Shown here: piece after piece, positions 1 to 3,860 of the stretch
Layout: every line of letters begins with the position of its first letter
Numbering within the stretch: position 1 is the first letter of the stretch
NCBI GenBank assembly: GCA_009777135.1
Contig: WRMM01000176.1
Span: 1-5,127 of the forward strand
Direction: 5' to 3'
Origin: Candidatus Fibrimonadales bacterium
GTDB lineage: Bacteria > Fibrobacterota > Fibrobacteria > Fibrobacterales > Fibrobacteraceae
Length of the DNA: 5,127 nt
Program-made: the position numbers and the translations under genes
Notes under the pieces: model-generated
Told to the model about the DNA's origin: nothing
The model's input: only the letters and a program-made list of their open reading frames with translations
The model's database searches: none

Positions 1-525
1 CCTGTCAAACGTCTTGGAGTATTCCTTTACCAAATATACAAAAATCTCGTAGCCGTTAAGCGTCTCGCTGCGGCTCGCAAGCTCCTCGTTCCTGCCCTTG
101 TTGATATTGATGACTTTCACGGACAGATGAAGCGTGTTTGGAGAATCGTCGCAGGGTACCTCAGGCTTGGGAATGGACATTCTTCTTTTGAGATATAGGT
201 CATCGGGATTTGTCAGCTTTTCGTAGGTTTTCGACATGTAAATCAGCATCCTCAATGGCATGTTGTAATTAATCGTTGATTGGTGCTCTATTAGCACCAC
301 GAGCTTTCCGTCCATCACAAATGCTATGTCGTTTGCCTGCCCCATGAACAGCACATTTTCCAACGTGGTTATCTGTATGTCGGTATCTTCGCCGTAGCTC
401 GTGTTTTCTATTGCGTTGTAAAGTTCAAGCAATTTTCCCTTATCGCTGAACAACTTTGTGAAAACGCTGTCTTTGTAGCAACGGTTCGCCAGCTTGCCGC
501 TTTGGTTCGTTTTGGTCTCAAGCAT
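1..525 (-). CDS. Rpn1: Rpn-family PD-(D/E)XK nuclease / putative transposase, internally deleted, C-terminus cut by window edge
   Basis: The minus strand stays open from ATG (525-523) to the window edge, giving 175 codons. It is a near-copy of the neighbouring gene at 853-1704: outside the extreme N-terminus and one deletion I count about eight amino-acid differences. The PD-(D/E)XK signature is intact: Asp66 in NDIAFVMDGK, then Glu80 and Gln82 in LIEHQST. Family members (Transposase_31/PDDEXK_2, E. coli RpnA-E) are DNA endonucleases that promote RecA-independent recombination. Between IPKPE and PCDDSPN, 24 codons are missing relative to the neighbour (72 nt, in frame), including the conserved FIVLYNG strand, so the product may be inactive although the frame is intact. 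Its N-terminus (NQSGKLANRCYK) resembles Rpn3 rather than Rpn2, which suggests mosaic ancestry. Its upstream DNA is unrelated to that of the other two copies and has a strong Shine-Dalgarno. Family assignment is firm; activity is doubtful. Confidence 0.88.
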   Translation of the reverse strand, partial: MLETKTNQSGKLANRCYKDSVFTKLFSDKGKLLELYNAIENTSYGEDTDIQITTLENVLFMGQANDIAFVMDGKLVVLIEHQSTINYNMPLRMLIYMSKTYEKLTNPDDLYLKRRMSIPKPEVPCDDSPNTLHLSVKVININKGRNEELASRSETLNGYEIFVYLVKEYSKTFDR

Positions 526-530
526 ATTTT

Positions 531-536
531 CTCCTT
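531..536 (-). promoter_or_regulatory. Ribosome binding site of Rpn1
   Basis: On the minus strand AAGGAG lies five bases before the ATG at 525, a textbook spacing. It fixes the start of Rpn1. Rpn2 and Rpn3 have no comparable site, so the three paralogues are expressed from different types of leader. A small dyad (GTCTA-N6-TAGAC, 545-560) lies just upstream and could be an operator, but this is weak. Confidence 0.7.
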
Positions 537-592
537 TTCCTGTGTCTATTGTGTTAGACGGAGAAAAAGAGAAAATAAATACGCAGAATTGA

Positions 593-618
593 ATATTGCA
601 AACAGGTGTTTGCAATAT
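593..618. repeat. Perfect 12-bp inverted repeat with 2-nt spacer
   Basis: ATATTGCAAACA, then GG, then TGTTTGCAATAT: a perfect dyad of 26 bp. It lies between the divergently oriented Rpn1 and the short ORF starting at 596. A symmetrical site in this position could be an operator for a dimeric regulator, or the scar or end of a mobile element. The two-base spacer is too short for a stable RNA hairpin without opening some pairs, so DNA-level recognition is the more natural reading. Confidence 0.6.
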
Positions 619-826
619 CTATGTTTACGGAGGTGAAAATTGTAGTGTGAGAACCGATGAGAGCACGCAATGCGAGTTTTTTGTTAACGGTACTAGCCAA
701 GGCAAGAAAAACTTCAGCAACGATAATGTTACGACAATAAATCTGCAAAATTCAAATACAAATAATTCCAAAACTATTAAATTTACGGACTGTACCGCAA
801 CAACAATGACTTTGAGGTGTAATTAA
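596..826 (+). CDS. Hypothetical Cys-rich protein, probably an orphan C-terminal fragment
   Basis: The frame is open from a stop at 590-592 to TAA at 824-826, giving 76 residues from TTG 596. I do not recognise a family. The product is rich in Asn, Thr and Ser and has five cysteines (near residues 6, 16, 26, 66 and 75). It ends in a Cys-containing strand (TMTLRCN), as do many secreted, pilin-like or disulphide-bonded extracytoplasmic proteins, yet it has no signal peptide or membrane segment of its own. This fits the 3' remnant of a secreted protein gene whose 5' part was lost when the Rpn DNA arrived, but that is inference. TTG 596 has no clear ribosome site. A GGAGG at 629-633 could serve GTG 647, with long spacing (13 nt), for a 59-residue product. 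The ORF is followed by a good terminator, which supports its once having been a real gene end. Confidence 0.4.
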   Translation: MQTGVCNIYVYGGENCSVRTDESTQCEFFVNGTSQGKKNFSNDNVTTINLQNSNTNNSKTIKFTDCTATTMTLRCN

Positions 827-836
827 ATAATTTCCT

Positions 837-876
837 CCCCCGCCCTCATTTCTTATGAGGCGGCGGCGGTTGTTTT
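837..876. terminator. Bidirectional Rho-independent terminator between convergent genes
   Basis: CGCCCTCAT (841-849) pairs with ATGAGGCGG (855-863) around the loop TTCTT, with one bulged C. On the plus strand it is followed by a GC-rich stretch and TTGTTTT (870-876), serving the 596-826 ORF. On the minus strand it is followed by GGGGAGGAAATTATTT, serving Rpn2. The last codons and stop of Rpn2 (853-855) lie inside the stem-loop, so the extra C-terminal residues of Rpn2 (TTAAAS) are encoded by terminator DNA. Confidence 0.7.
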
Positions 877-1704
877 GAGCAAGCCAAGTTTTTGCTTTAC
901 CTCAGCCAAAGACACGCCGCTCTCCAAAAGGGAGAGCACATTTTGCAGCTTGGCTTCGTTCTCCTCTCTAGCCTCAGCCAAAGCCTCTTCCCGCTCAACC
1001 CTGAGAGCATCCTTCATGTTCCATTCAGTCAACAGCATGTTCCTTACCTCGTATGAGTGAAGCTCCAAAAACCTTTTCAAAACATCCTGCCGAATGCAAT
1101 CGTCAATAGCGCGCTCTATGGCAGAATTTCTATCCAAAGTCTTGGAATATTCCTTTACCAAATATACAAATTTTTCGTAGCCGTTAAGCGTTTCACTGCG
1201 ACTCGCAAGCTCCTCGTTCCTGCCCTTGTTGATGTTGATGACTTTCACCGACAAATGAAGCGTGTTCGGAGAATCATCGCAGGGAAAGGGATACATATCC
1301 GACAATTTCAGTATCTGCTCATCGGGCATATCCTCGTCGCCGTTGTACAGAACTATGAACTCGGGCTTGGGGATAGTCATTCTTTTTTTTAGGTAAAGGT
1401 CATCGGGATTCGTCAGCTTTTCGTATGTTTTCGACATATAAATCAGCATCCTCAGCGGCATGTTGTAATTAATCGTCGATTGGTGCTCTATTAGCACCAC
1501 TAGCTTTCCGTCCATCACAAATGCTATGTCGTTCGCCTGCCCCATGAACAGCACATTTTCCAATGTGGCTATCTGTACGTCGGTGTCTTCGCCATAGCTT
1601 GTGTTCTCTATTGCGTTGTACAATTCCAGCAGTTTTCCCTTTTCGCTGAATAGCTTTGTGAAAACGCTGTCTTTGTATTTTCGGTTTGTTTTAGCTTTTT
1701 CCAT
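853..1704 (-). CDS. Rpn2: Rpn-family recombination-promoting nuclease / putative transposase (PD-(D/E)XK), full length
   Basis: This 283-residue protein has the usual length for the family. The N-terminal KDSVFTKLFSEKGKLLELYNA segment (residues 11-31) is typical. The PD-(D/E)XK core has Asp59 (NDIAF), then Glu73-His-Gln75, where Gln replaces the canonical Lys as is normal in this family. FIVLYNG (116-122) and KLSD follow. The helical segment DCIRQDVLKRFLELHSYEVRNML (202-224) is the standard Rpn C-terminal region, followed by a charged, Glu-rich coiled coil (about 233-255) and a short terminal domain (LSLLESGVSLAEVKQKLGLL). The start is fixed by an in-frame TAA two codons upstream (1708-1710). 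There is no Shine-Dalgarno. Compared with Rpn1 and Rpn3 it lacks about seven residues near the N-terminus (the SGKQANRC region). The body is almost identical to Rpn1, but the first seven codons and the upstream block match Rpn3. Expected activity is metal-dependent DNA cleavage promoting recombination; a chromosomal target cannot be read from the sequence. Confidence 0.92.
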   Translation of the reverse strand: MEKAKTNRKYKDSVFTKLFSEKGKLLELYNAIENTSYGEDTDVQIATLENVLFMGQANDIAFVMDGKLVVLIEHQSTINYNMPLRMLIYMSKTYEKLTNPDDLYLKKRMTIPKPEFIVLYNGDEDMPDEQILKLSDMYPFPCDDSPNTLHLSVKVININKGRNEELASRSETLNGYEKFVYLVKEYSKTLDRNSAIERAIDDCIRQDVLKRFLELHSYEVRNMLLTEWNMKDALRVEREEALAEAREENEAKLQNVLSLLESGVSLAEVKQKLGLLKTTAAAS

Positions 1705-1708
1705 GCCT

Positions 1709-1736
1709 TATATACGGCAAAAATCGTGCCAAGCAA
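1709..1736 (-). promoter_or_regulatory. Candidate Rpn2 promoter (sigma-54-like -24/-12 overlapping a sigma-70-like box)
   Basis: Minus strand: TGGCAC-N5-TTGC (1731 to 1717) matches the sigma-54 consensus exactly. The same DNA holds TTGCTT (1736-1731), 16 bp, then TATATA (1714-1709), which could be a sigma-70-type promoter. Either reading puts the transcription start within a few bases of the ATG at 1704, so the mRNA would be leaderless or nearly so. The gene has no Shine-Dalgarno, which agrees. GC-rich half-sites (GGC/GCC) repeat around the boxes and may be part of an operator. Confidence 0.4.
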
Positions 1737-1740
1737 AAAA

Positions 1741-1764
1741 CGCTAAAATTCGCTCAAATTCGCT
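1741..1764. repeat. 10-bp phased tandem repeats upstream of the Rpn2 promoter
   Basis: CGCT appears at 1741, 1751 and 1761, separated by AAAATT and CAAATT: one unit per helical turn. The equivalent place before Rpn3 (3327-3350) keeps the 10-bp phase (CGCT, TGCT, CGCC at 3327, 3337, 3347) but has five of the eight base differences between the two 180-bp copies. Phased A/T tracts suggest bent DNA or an UP-like upstream element; binding by a protein is also possible. Confidence 0.5.
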
Positions 1765-1771
1765 GTTTTAA

Positions 1772-1818
1772 AGTGTCCAAAAAGTGTTTAGACACTGTTT
1801 AGACACTTTTTGGACACT
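1772..1818. repeat. Inverted repeat with 16-bp perfect arms, copy A
   Basis: AGTGTCCAAAAAGTGT (1772-1787) and its perfect complement ACACTTTTTGGACACT (1803-1818) enclose a 15-base loop that itself contains two TTTAGACAC units. The structure is identical in copy B. No T-run follows directly on either strand, so it is not a simple terminator by itself. Its identity between copies, while the promoter next to it has drifted, suggests either recent copying or a functional structure such as a recombinase binding site or RNA hairpin. Confidence 0.8.
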
Positions 1819-1840
1819 GTGGTAAATCGTAGTCCCATTT

Positions 1841-1862
1841 CCTCCCGGGGCGGGGGTTGTTT
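1841..1862 (+). repeat. GC-rich box, copy A (terminator-like on plus strand)
   Basis: CCTCCC GGGGC GGGGG followed by TTGTTT can fold into a short GC hairpin with a U-rich tail on the plus strand. The same box occurs at 2351-2372 and 3427-3448, and a looser version sits at the end of Rpn2 (835-876). It therefore marks both the upstream edge and the downstream edge of the Rpn units. No annotated plus-strand gene reads into it here, so a terminator role would imply an unannotated small RNA. Confidence 0.6.
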
Positions 1863-2098
1863 GCCTTGGCAAAATACAGCAAATATTCATTGCAGCAAAG
1901 AGGGCAAAAAATTTTGCCCCTACAGCGTTGATTACAGACGGATTATTATTGCGTTTATCCCGAATATGACAAATACCGACACGGAAAATCTTTCGCCCAT
2001 TCGCAACGAACGTTTGCAACATCCCAATATCCACAGCAATACCGTTTACCTGCGGTAAAATCACGATTTAGATTAAAATTAAGATGCGTTTGCCCTGC
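1863..2098. other. 236-bp spacer with no supported gene
   Basis: I see no convincing gene here. Open frames exist on both strands but lack family resemblance, ribosome sites and sensible starts. The one distinct structure is the palindrome GGGCAAAA-AA-TTTTGCCC at 1902-1919, a hairpin with 8-bp arms of the type seen in dispersed intergenic repeats. The DNA has no obvious similarity to the rest of the window. Confidence 0.5.
1902..1919. repeat. Palindrome with 8-bp arms in the spacer
   Basis: GGGCAAAA, two A, then TTTTGCCC, flanked by GA and CTA. It is short and strong and sits alone in the spacer. On the plus strand it is not followed by a T-run, so a terminator call is not supported. It is best treated as a dispersed-repeat core. 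Confidence 0.5.
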
Positions 2099-2143
2099 AT
2101 GTTCCTCAAAAAAATATAGCAAAATATTCTTGCTGATGCAAGT
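2099..2143 (-). pseudogene. Remnant of a fourth Rpn gene
   Basis: On the minus strand this reads TCISKNILLYFFEEH, matching TCMSKNILLYFLEKH of Rpn3 (residues 207-221). At DNA level 2112-2143 matches 2641-2672 in 31 of 32 positions. The homology does not continue on either side: rightwards it ends 12 bp before the MITE-like element at 2155, leftwards it fades after the His codon. The segment is too well conserved to be chance. It is either the last scrap of a deleted Rpn copy or a short gene-conversion patch. Confidence 0.75.
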
Positions 2144-2154
2144 AAAAGCATCAC

Positions 2155-2317
2155 ATTGTCTGAACCAGACGCCTCCACGCTTTGCATTCGCTGACGAACA
2201 GCCAAAGGCTGGTCATTCACAGAATTAAAAAATTAACAGAATATTGTTGATATATATGCAATTTATTTGACACATTCTGGAAATCCTGTAAATTCTGCGA
2301 ATTCTGGTTCAGACAAT
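2155..2317. repeat. 163-bp MITE-like element with 15-bp perfect terminal inverted repeats
   Basis: ATTGTCTGAACCAGA (2155-2169) and its exact complement TCTGGTTCAGACAAT (2303-2317) bracket non-coding DNA. Inside is a hairpin (TGAC-gaa-CAGCC-AAA-GGCTG-GTCA, 2192-2215), an AT-rich middle, and a right end with a loose period of about 9 bp built from ATTCTG, ATCCTG and ATTCTG units (2272-2310). No open frame encodes a transposase. Similar TCTGAACCAGAATT-style periodic DNA is, from memory, found near GxxExxY genes in various bacteria, but I cannot verify that here. No clear target-site duplication is visible. Confidence 0.6.
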
Positions 2318-2372
2318 TTTTGGACACTATGGCAAACCATCGTCCCATTTCCTCCCGGGGCGGGGGTTATTA
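2317..2372. repeat. Truncated third copy of the Rpn upstream block (right arm and GC box)
   Basis: This corresponds to 1807-1862 of copy A: TTTTTGGACACT, then a diverged stretch (ATGGCAAACCATCG against GTGGTAAATCGTAG), then CCCATTTCCTCCCGGGG and CGGGGGTT unchanged. The left arm of the inverted repeat and the promoter are absent; the end of the MITE-like element is joined there instead. It lies directly downstream of the Rpn3 stop, so the GC box ends one unit just as it begins another. Confidence 0.8.
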
Positions 2373-2390
2373 TTTTAAGCAAGCCAAGTA

Positions 2391-3290
2391 TTACAGCAAC
2401 CCAAGTTTCCGCTTTGCTTCTTCTAAAGACACGCTGCTCTCCAAAAGGGAGAGTACATTTTGCAGCTTGGCCTCGCTTTCCTGTAGCTTAGCTTCGTTCT
2501 CTTGTAACTTAGCTTCATTCTCCTTCAAAGCCTCGGCTCTAGCTTCTTCCTTGCCCTCTTCCTTAGCAACAGCAAGGGCATCGTCCCAATTCCATTCCGT
2601 CAACAACATATTCTCAACCTCATAAGAATGCTTCTCAAGGAAATATAGCAAAATATTCTTGCTCATGCAAGTCTTTATCGCGGCTTTGATAGCTTCTTCA
2701 TGGCTCATGATATTGCTGTTCTTATTTACCTCCGCAACTAGCTCGCTATAGCCATTCAATGAAGGGCTTCTTTCAGACATCTCAGCATTCCTGCCCTTGT
2801 TGATATTGTAAACCTTAACCACAAGCTCAAGGAAACAGCTTTCTCTTTTGCATTTAAACGCATCAGAAAGCTTTAATTCCTTGAAATCCGGAAACTCCTC
2901 TTTGCCGTTGTAAAGCACGATGAATTCGGGCGTTGGGATTTCAACAATCCGCTTTTTGTACAAATCTTTTTTGCCTGTTATTTTTTGATATTCCTTTGCC
3001 ATATAAAGCAACATTCTAAGCGGCATATTCTCATTGACTGTAGATTGGTGCTCTATAAGAACAACAAGCTTGTCGTCCAGAACAAAAGCTATGTCGTTTA
3101 TCCGTTCCATAAACAGCACATCAGATAGGGTTATTATTTCTATCTCCGTATTTTCGGGATAATTCTGCCCGCTCACAGCGTTGTAAAGTTCCAGCAGTTT
3201 TTCTTTTTCGCTGAACAGCAAAGTGAACACGCTGTTTTTGTAACAGCGGTTCGCCTGCTTGCCGCTTTGGTTTGTTTTAGCATTTTCCAT
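2391..3290 (-). CDS. Rpn3: Rpn-family recombination-promoting nuclease / putative transposase (PD-(D/E)XK), full length
   Basis: This 299-residue paralogue of Rpn1 and Rpn2 is clearly diverged through the body. Catalytic residues are Asp66 (NDIAF), Glu80 and Gln82 (LIEHQST). FIVLYNG (123-129), KLSDAF, YNINKGRN, and the helical CMSKNILLYFLEKHSYEVENMLLTEWN stretch are in the expected order. The charged C-terminal coiled coil is longer than in Rpn2 because of a threefold seven-residue repeat, ENEAKLQ/ENEAKLQ/ESEAKLQ (257-277). It ends in the same small domain (LSLLESSVSLEEAKRKLGLL). The start is set by an in-frame TAA two codons upstream (3294-3296); no Shine-Dalgarno is present. Its upstream 180 bp and first seven codons match Rpn2 closely. 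Past its stop (2391-2393) lies a stray copy of the Rpn2-type gene tail. The DNA-cleavage and recombination role is known for the family; its target is unknown. Confidence 0.92.
   Translation of the reverse strand: MENAKTNQSGKQANRCYKNSVFTLLFSEKEKLLELYNAVSGQNYPENTEIEIITLSDVLFMERINDIAFVLDDKLVVLIEHQSTVNENMPLRMLLYMAKEYQKITGKKDLYKKRIVEIPTPEFIVLYNGKEEFPDFKELKLSDAFKCKRESCFLELVVKVYNINKGRNAEMSERSPSLNGYSELVAEVNKNSNIMSHEEAIKAAIKTCMSKNILLYFLEKHSYEVENMLLTEWNWDDALAVAKEEGKEEARAEALKENEAKLQENEAKLQESEAKLQNVLSLLESSVSLEEAKRKLGLL
2461..2523. repeat. Three 21-bp in-frame tandem repeats in Rpn3 (coiled-coil heptads)
   Basis: Units 2461-2481, 2482-2502 and 2503-2523 each encode one heptad of the E(N/S)EAKLQ type. 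Rpn2 has a single unit (ENEAKLQ, residues 248-254). The repeat keeps the heptad register, so copy-number change lengthens the coiled coil without breaking it. This is a likely slippage or recombination site that tunes the distance between the nuclease body and the C-terminal domain. Confidence 0.85.
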
Positions 3291-3294
3291 GCCT

Positions 3295-3322
3295 TATATA
3301 CGGCAAAAGTCGTGCCAAGCAA
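3295..3322 (-). promoter_or_regulatory. Candidate Rpn3 promoter (sigma-54-like / sigma-70-like)
   Basis: Minus strand TGGCAC-N5-TTGC (3317 to 3303) is preserved as before Rpn2. The only change within it (A to G at 3309 on the plus strand) falls in the free N5 spacer. TTGCTT (3322-3317) and TATATA (3300-3295) are also present at 16 bp. As for Rpn2, the start of transcription would fall at or next to the ATG at 3290. Confidence 0.4.
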
Positions 3323-3357
3323 AAAACGCTGAAATTTGCTAAAATTCGCCATTTTAA

Positions 3358-3404
3358 AGTGTCCAAAAAGTGTTTAGACACTGTTTAGACACTTTTTGGA
3401 CACT
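3358..3404. repeat. Inverted repeat with 16-bp perfect arms, copy B
   Basis: It is identical over all 47 bp to 1772-1818, including the loop with its duplicated TTTAGACAC unit. Confidence 0.8.
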
Positions 3405-3426
3405 GTGGTAAATCGTAGTCCCATTT

Positions 3427-3448
3427 CCTCCCGGGGTGGGGGTTGTTT
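3427..3448 (+). repeat. GC-rich box, copy B
   Basis: It matches 1841-1862 with one change (GGGGT for GGGGC at 3437). It can form the same short GC hairpin followed by TTGTTT on the plus strand. It separates the Rpn3 unit from the divergently oriented toxin-antitoxin operon. Confidence 0.6.
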
Positions 3449-3482
3449 ACTTTAGTAAAAGGCTGATTTACTTTACTATATT
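3446..3482 (+). promoter_or_regulatory. Candidate toxin-antitoxin promoter and operator
   Basis: TTTACTTTA occurs twice, at 3446-3454 and 3467-3475, start to start 21 bp (two helical turns). The first copy is also half of a small dyad (TTTACT-TT-AGTAAA, 3446-3459). TATATT at 3477-3482 is a good -10 box; no strong -35 is visible. Repeated sites on one helix face next to the -10 are what an autoregulating ribbon-helix-helix antitoxin would need. The -10 lies six bases before the toxin ATG, so the message would start at about the start codon. There is no Shine-Dalgarno. Confidence 0.45.
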
Positions 3483-3488
3483 CCATAA

Positions 3489-3860
3489 ATGGCCGCATAC
3501 CAAACAAAGCTATTCAAGAAATGGAACAAAAAGAATAGGATTCCGGACGAGAAGCTGCTGGATGCCATAAAAAGCATAGACAGCGGCTCAGGCATCGTGA
3601 ATTATGGAGAGGGCTTGCACAAGGTTAGAATAGCAAAAGACAAAGGGAAGAGCAGCGGTTACAGAACTATAATAGTGCATAAAAAAGGGTTTAGGAGTTT
3701 TGTAGTTTACGGTTTTGAGAAGAATGAAAAAGCAAATATAAGCGATAATGAAAAAACATTTTTAAAGAACTACGGAATGTCTTTATTAAATTCAACAGAA
3801 AAAGAAATTGAAGAAATGCTAGAAAATGGTGAAATTTTTAAAATGGAGAGCAGCCAATGA
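3489..3860 (+). CDS. Type II toxin of the RelE/HigB family (COG4737-type)
   Basis: This 123-residue product closely follows the RelE-like family PF06296/COG4737 from end to end. It begins with YQTKLFKKWNKKNRI (residues 4-18) and the helix DEKLLDAIKSI. It then has LHKVRIA (43-49), GKSSGYRTI (53-61), FVVYGFEKNEKANIS (71-85) and a terminal helix ending EEMLENGEIFKME. Family members are ribosome-dependent or free mRNA interferases; conserved basic residues here include Arg47, Arg59 and Lys78. Length is normal for the family. The start is supported by the family's N-terminus and an in-frame TAA immediately upstream (3486-3488). It is the first gene of a toxin-first pair, as in higBA, and overlaps the next gene by four bases. 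The upstream Rpn3 unit is divergent. Confidence 0.9.
   Translation: MAAYQTKLFKKWNKKNRIPDEKLLDAIKSIDSGSGIVNYGEGLHKVRIAKDKGKSSGYRTIIVHKKGFRSFVVYGFEKNEKANISDNEKTFLKNYGMSLLNSTEKEIEEMLENGEIFKMESSQ

Larger units (their letters stand above)
1683..1862. repeat. 180-bp direct repeat, copy A (Rpn2 5' end, promoter, hairpin, GC box)
   Basis: This segment aligns without gaps to 3269-3448 (constant offset of 1586 bp) with eight mismatches by eye, seven of them in the first 85 positions. It covers codons 1-7 of Rpn2, the promoter, AT-rich phased repeats, a 16-bp-arm inverted repeat and a GC-rich box. The homology stops abruptly at both ends: inside the gene at codon 7, and after TTGTTT at 1862. This is the shared upstream shell of the two Rpn units. 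Confidence 0.9.
3269..3448. repeat. 180-bp direct repeat, copy B (Rpn3 5' end, promoter, hairpin, GC box)
   Basis: This is the gap-free counterpart of 1683-1862 with eight mismatches by eye. From 3353 to 3448 there is only one difference (T for C at 3437), while the promoter-proximal half carries seven. The right end, after TTGTTT at 3448, coincides with the start of the toxin-antitoxin promoter region. Confidence 0.9.

Noticed and set aside
1057..1392. 111-residue plus-strand open frame inside Rpn2
   Set aside because: It is antisense to a clearly conserved Rpn coding region; an antisense shadow.
1775..1845. Short minus-strand peptide (MGLRFTTVSKKCLNSV) behind GGAGG in the GC box; a related reading occurs at 2343
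   Set aside because: GGAGG is only two bases from the ATG, too close for initiation, and the shared residues follow from the DNA repeat. The 2343 version runs into the MITE-like element with no conserved end.
1741..1862. CRISPR-like or iteron array
   Set aside because: Repeats are too short (10 bp units) or are one inverted pair; there are no regular unique spacers and no cas or rep gene.
1810..2058. 82-residue plus-strand open frame in the same spacer
   Set aside because: It begins inside the right arm of the inverted repeat, with no Shine-Dalgarno and no recognisable domain; the equivalent start in the other copy leads nowhere similar.
1768..2064. 98-residue minus-strand open frame across the inverted repeat and spacer, ending NTFWTL
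   Set aside because: It runs through the repeat and GC box, has no family features or ribosome site, and its C-terminus is simply translated inverted-repeat DNA.
2320..2625. 101-residue plus-strand open frame with Ser/Ala-rich repeats
   Set aside because: It is the antisense of the Rpn3 heptad-repeat region, and its repetitiveness comes from that gene.
1838..3448. Integron cassette array (attC sites) suggested by repeated AAC/GTT-flanked GC boxes between small genes
   Set aside because: Gene orientations are mixed, the boxes lack paired attC core sites (RYYYAAC ... GTTRRRY) with the right internal spacing, and no integrase is present in the window.
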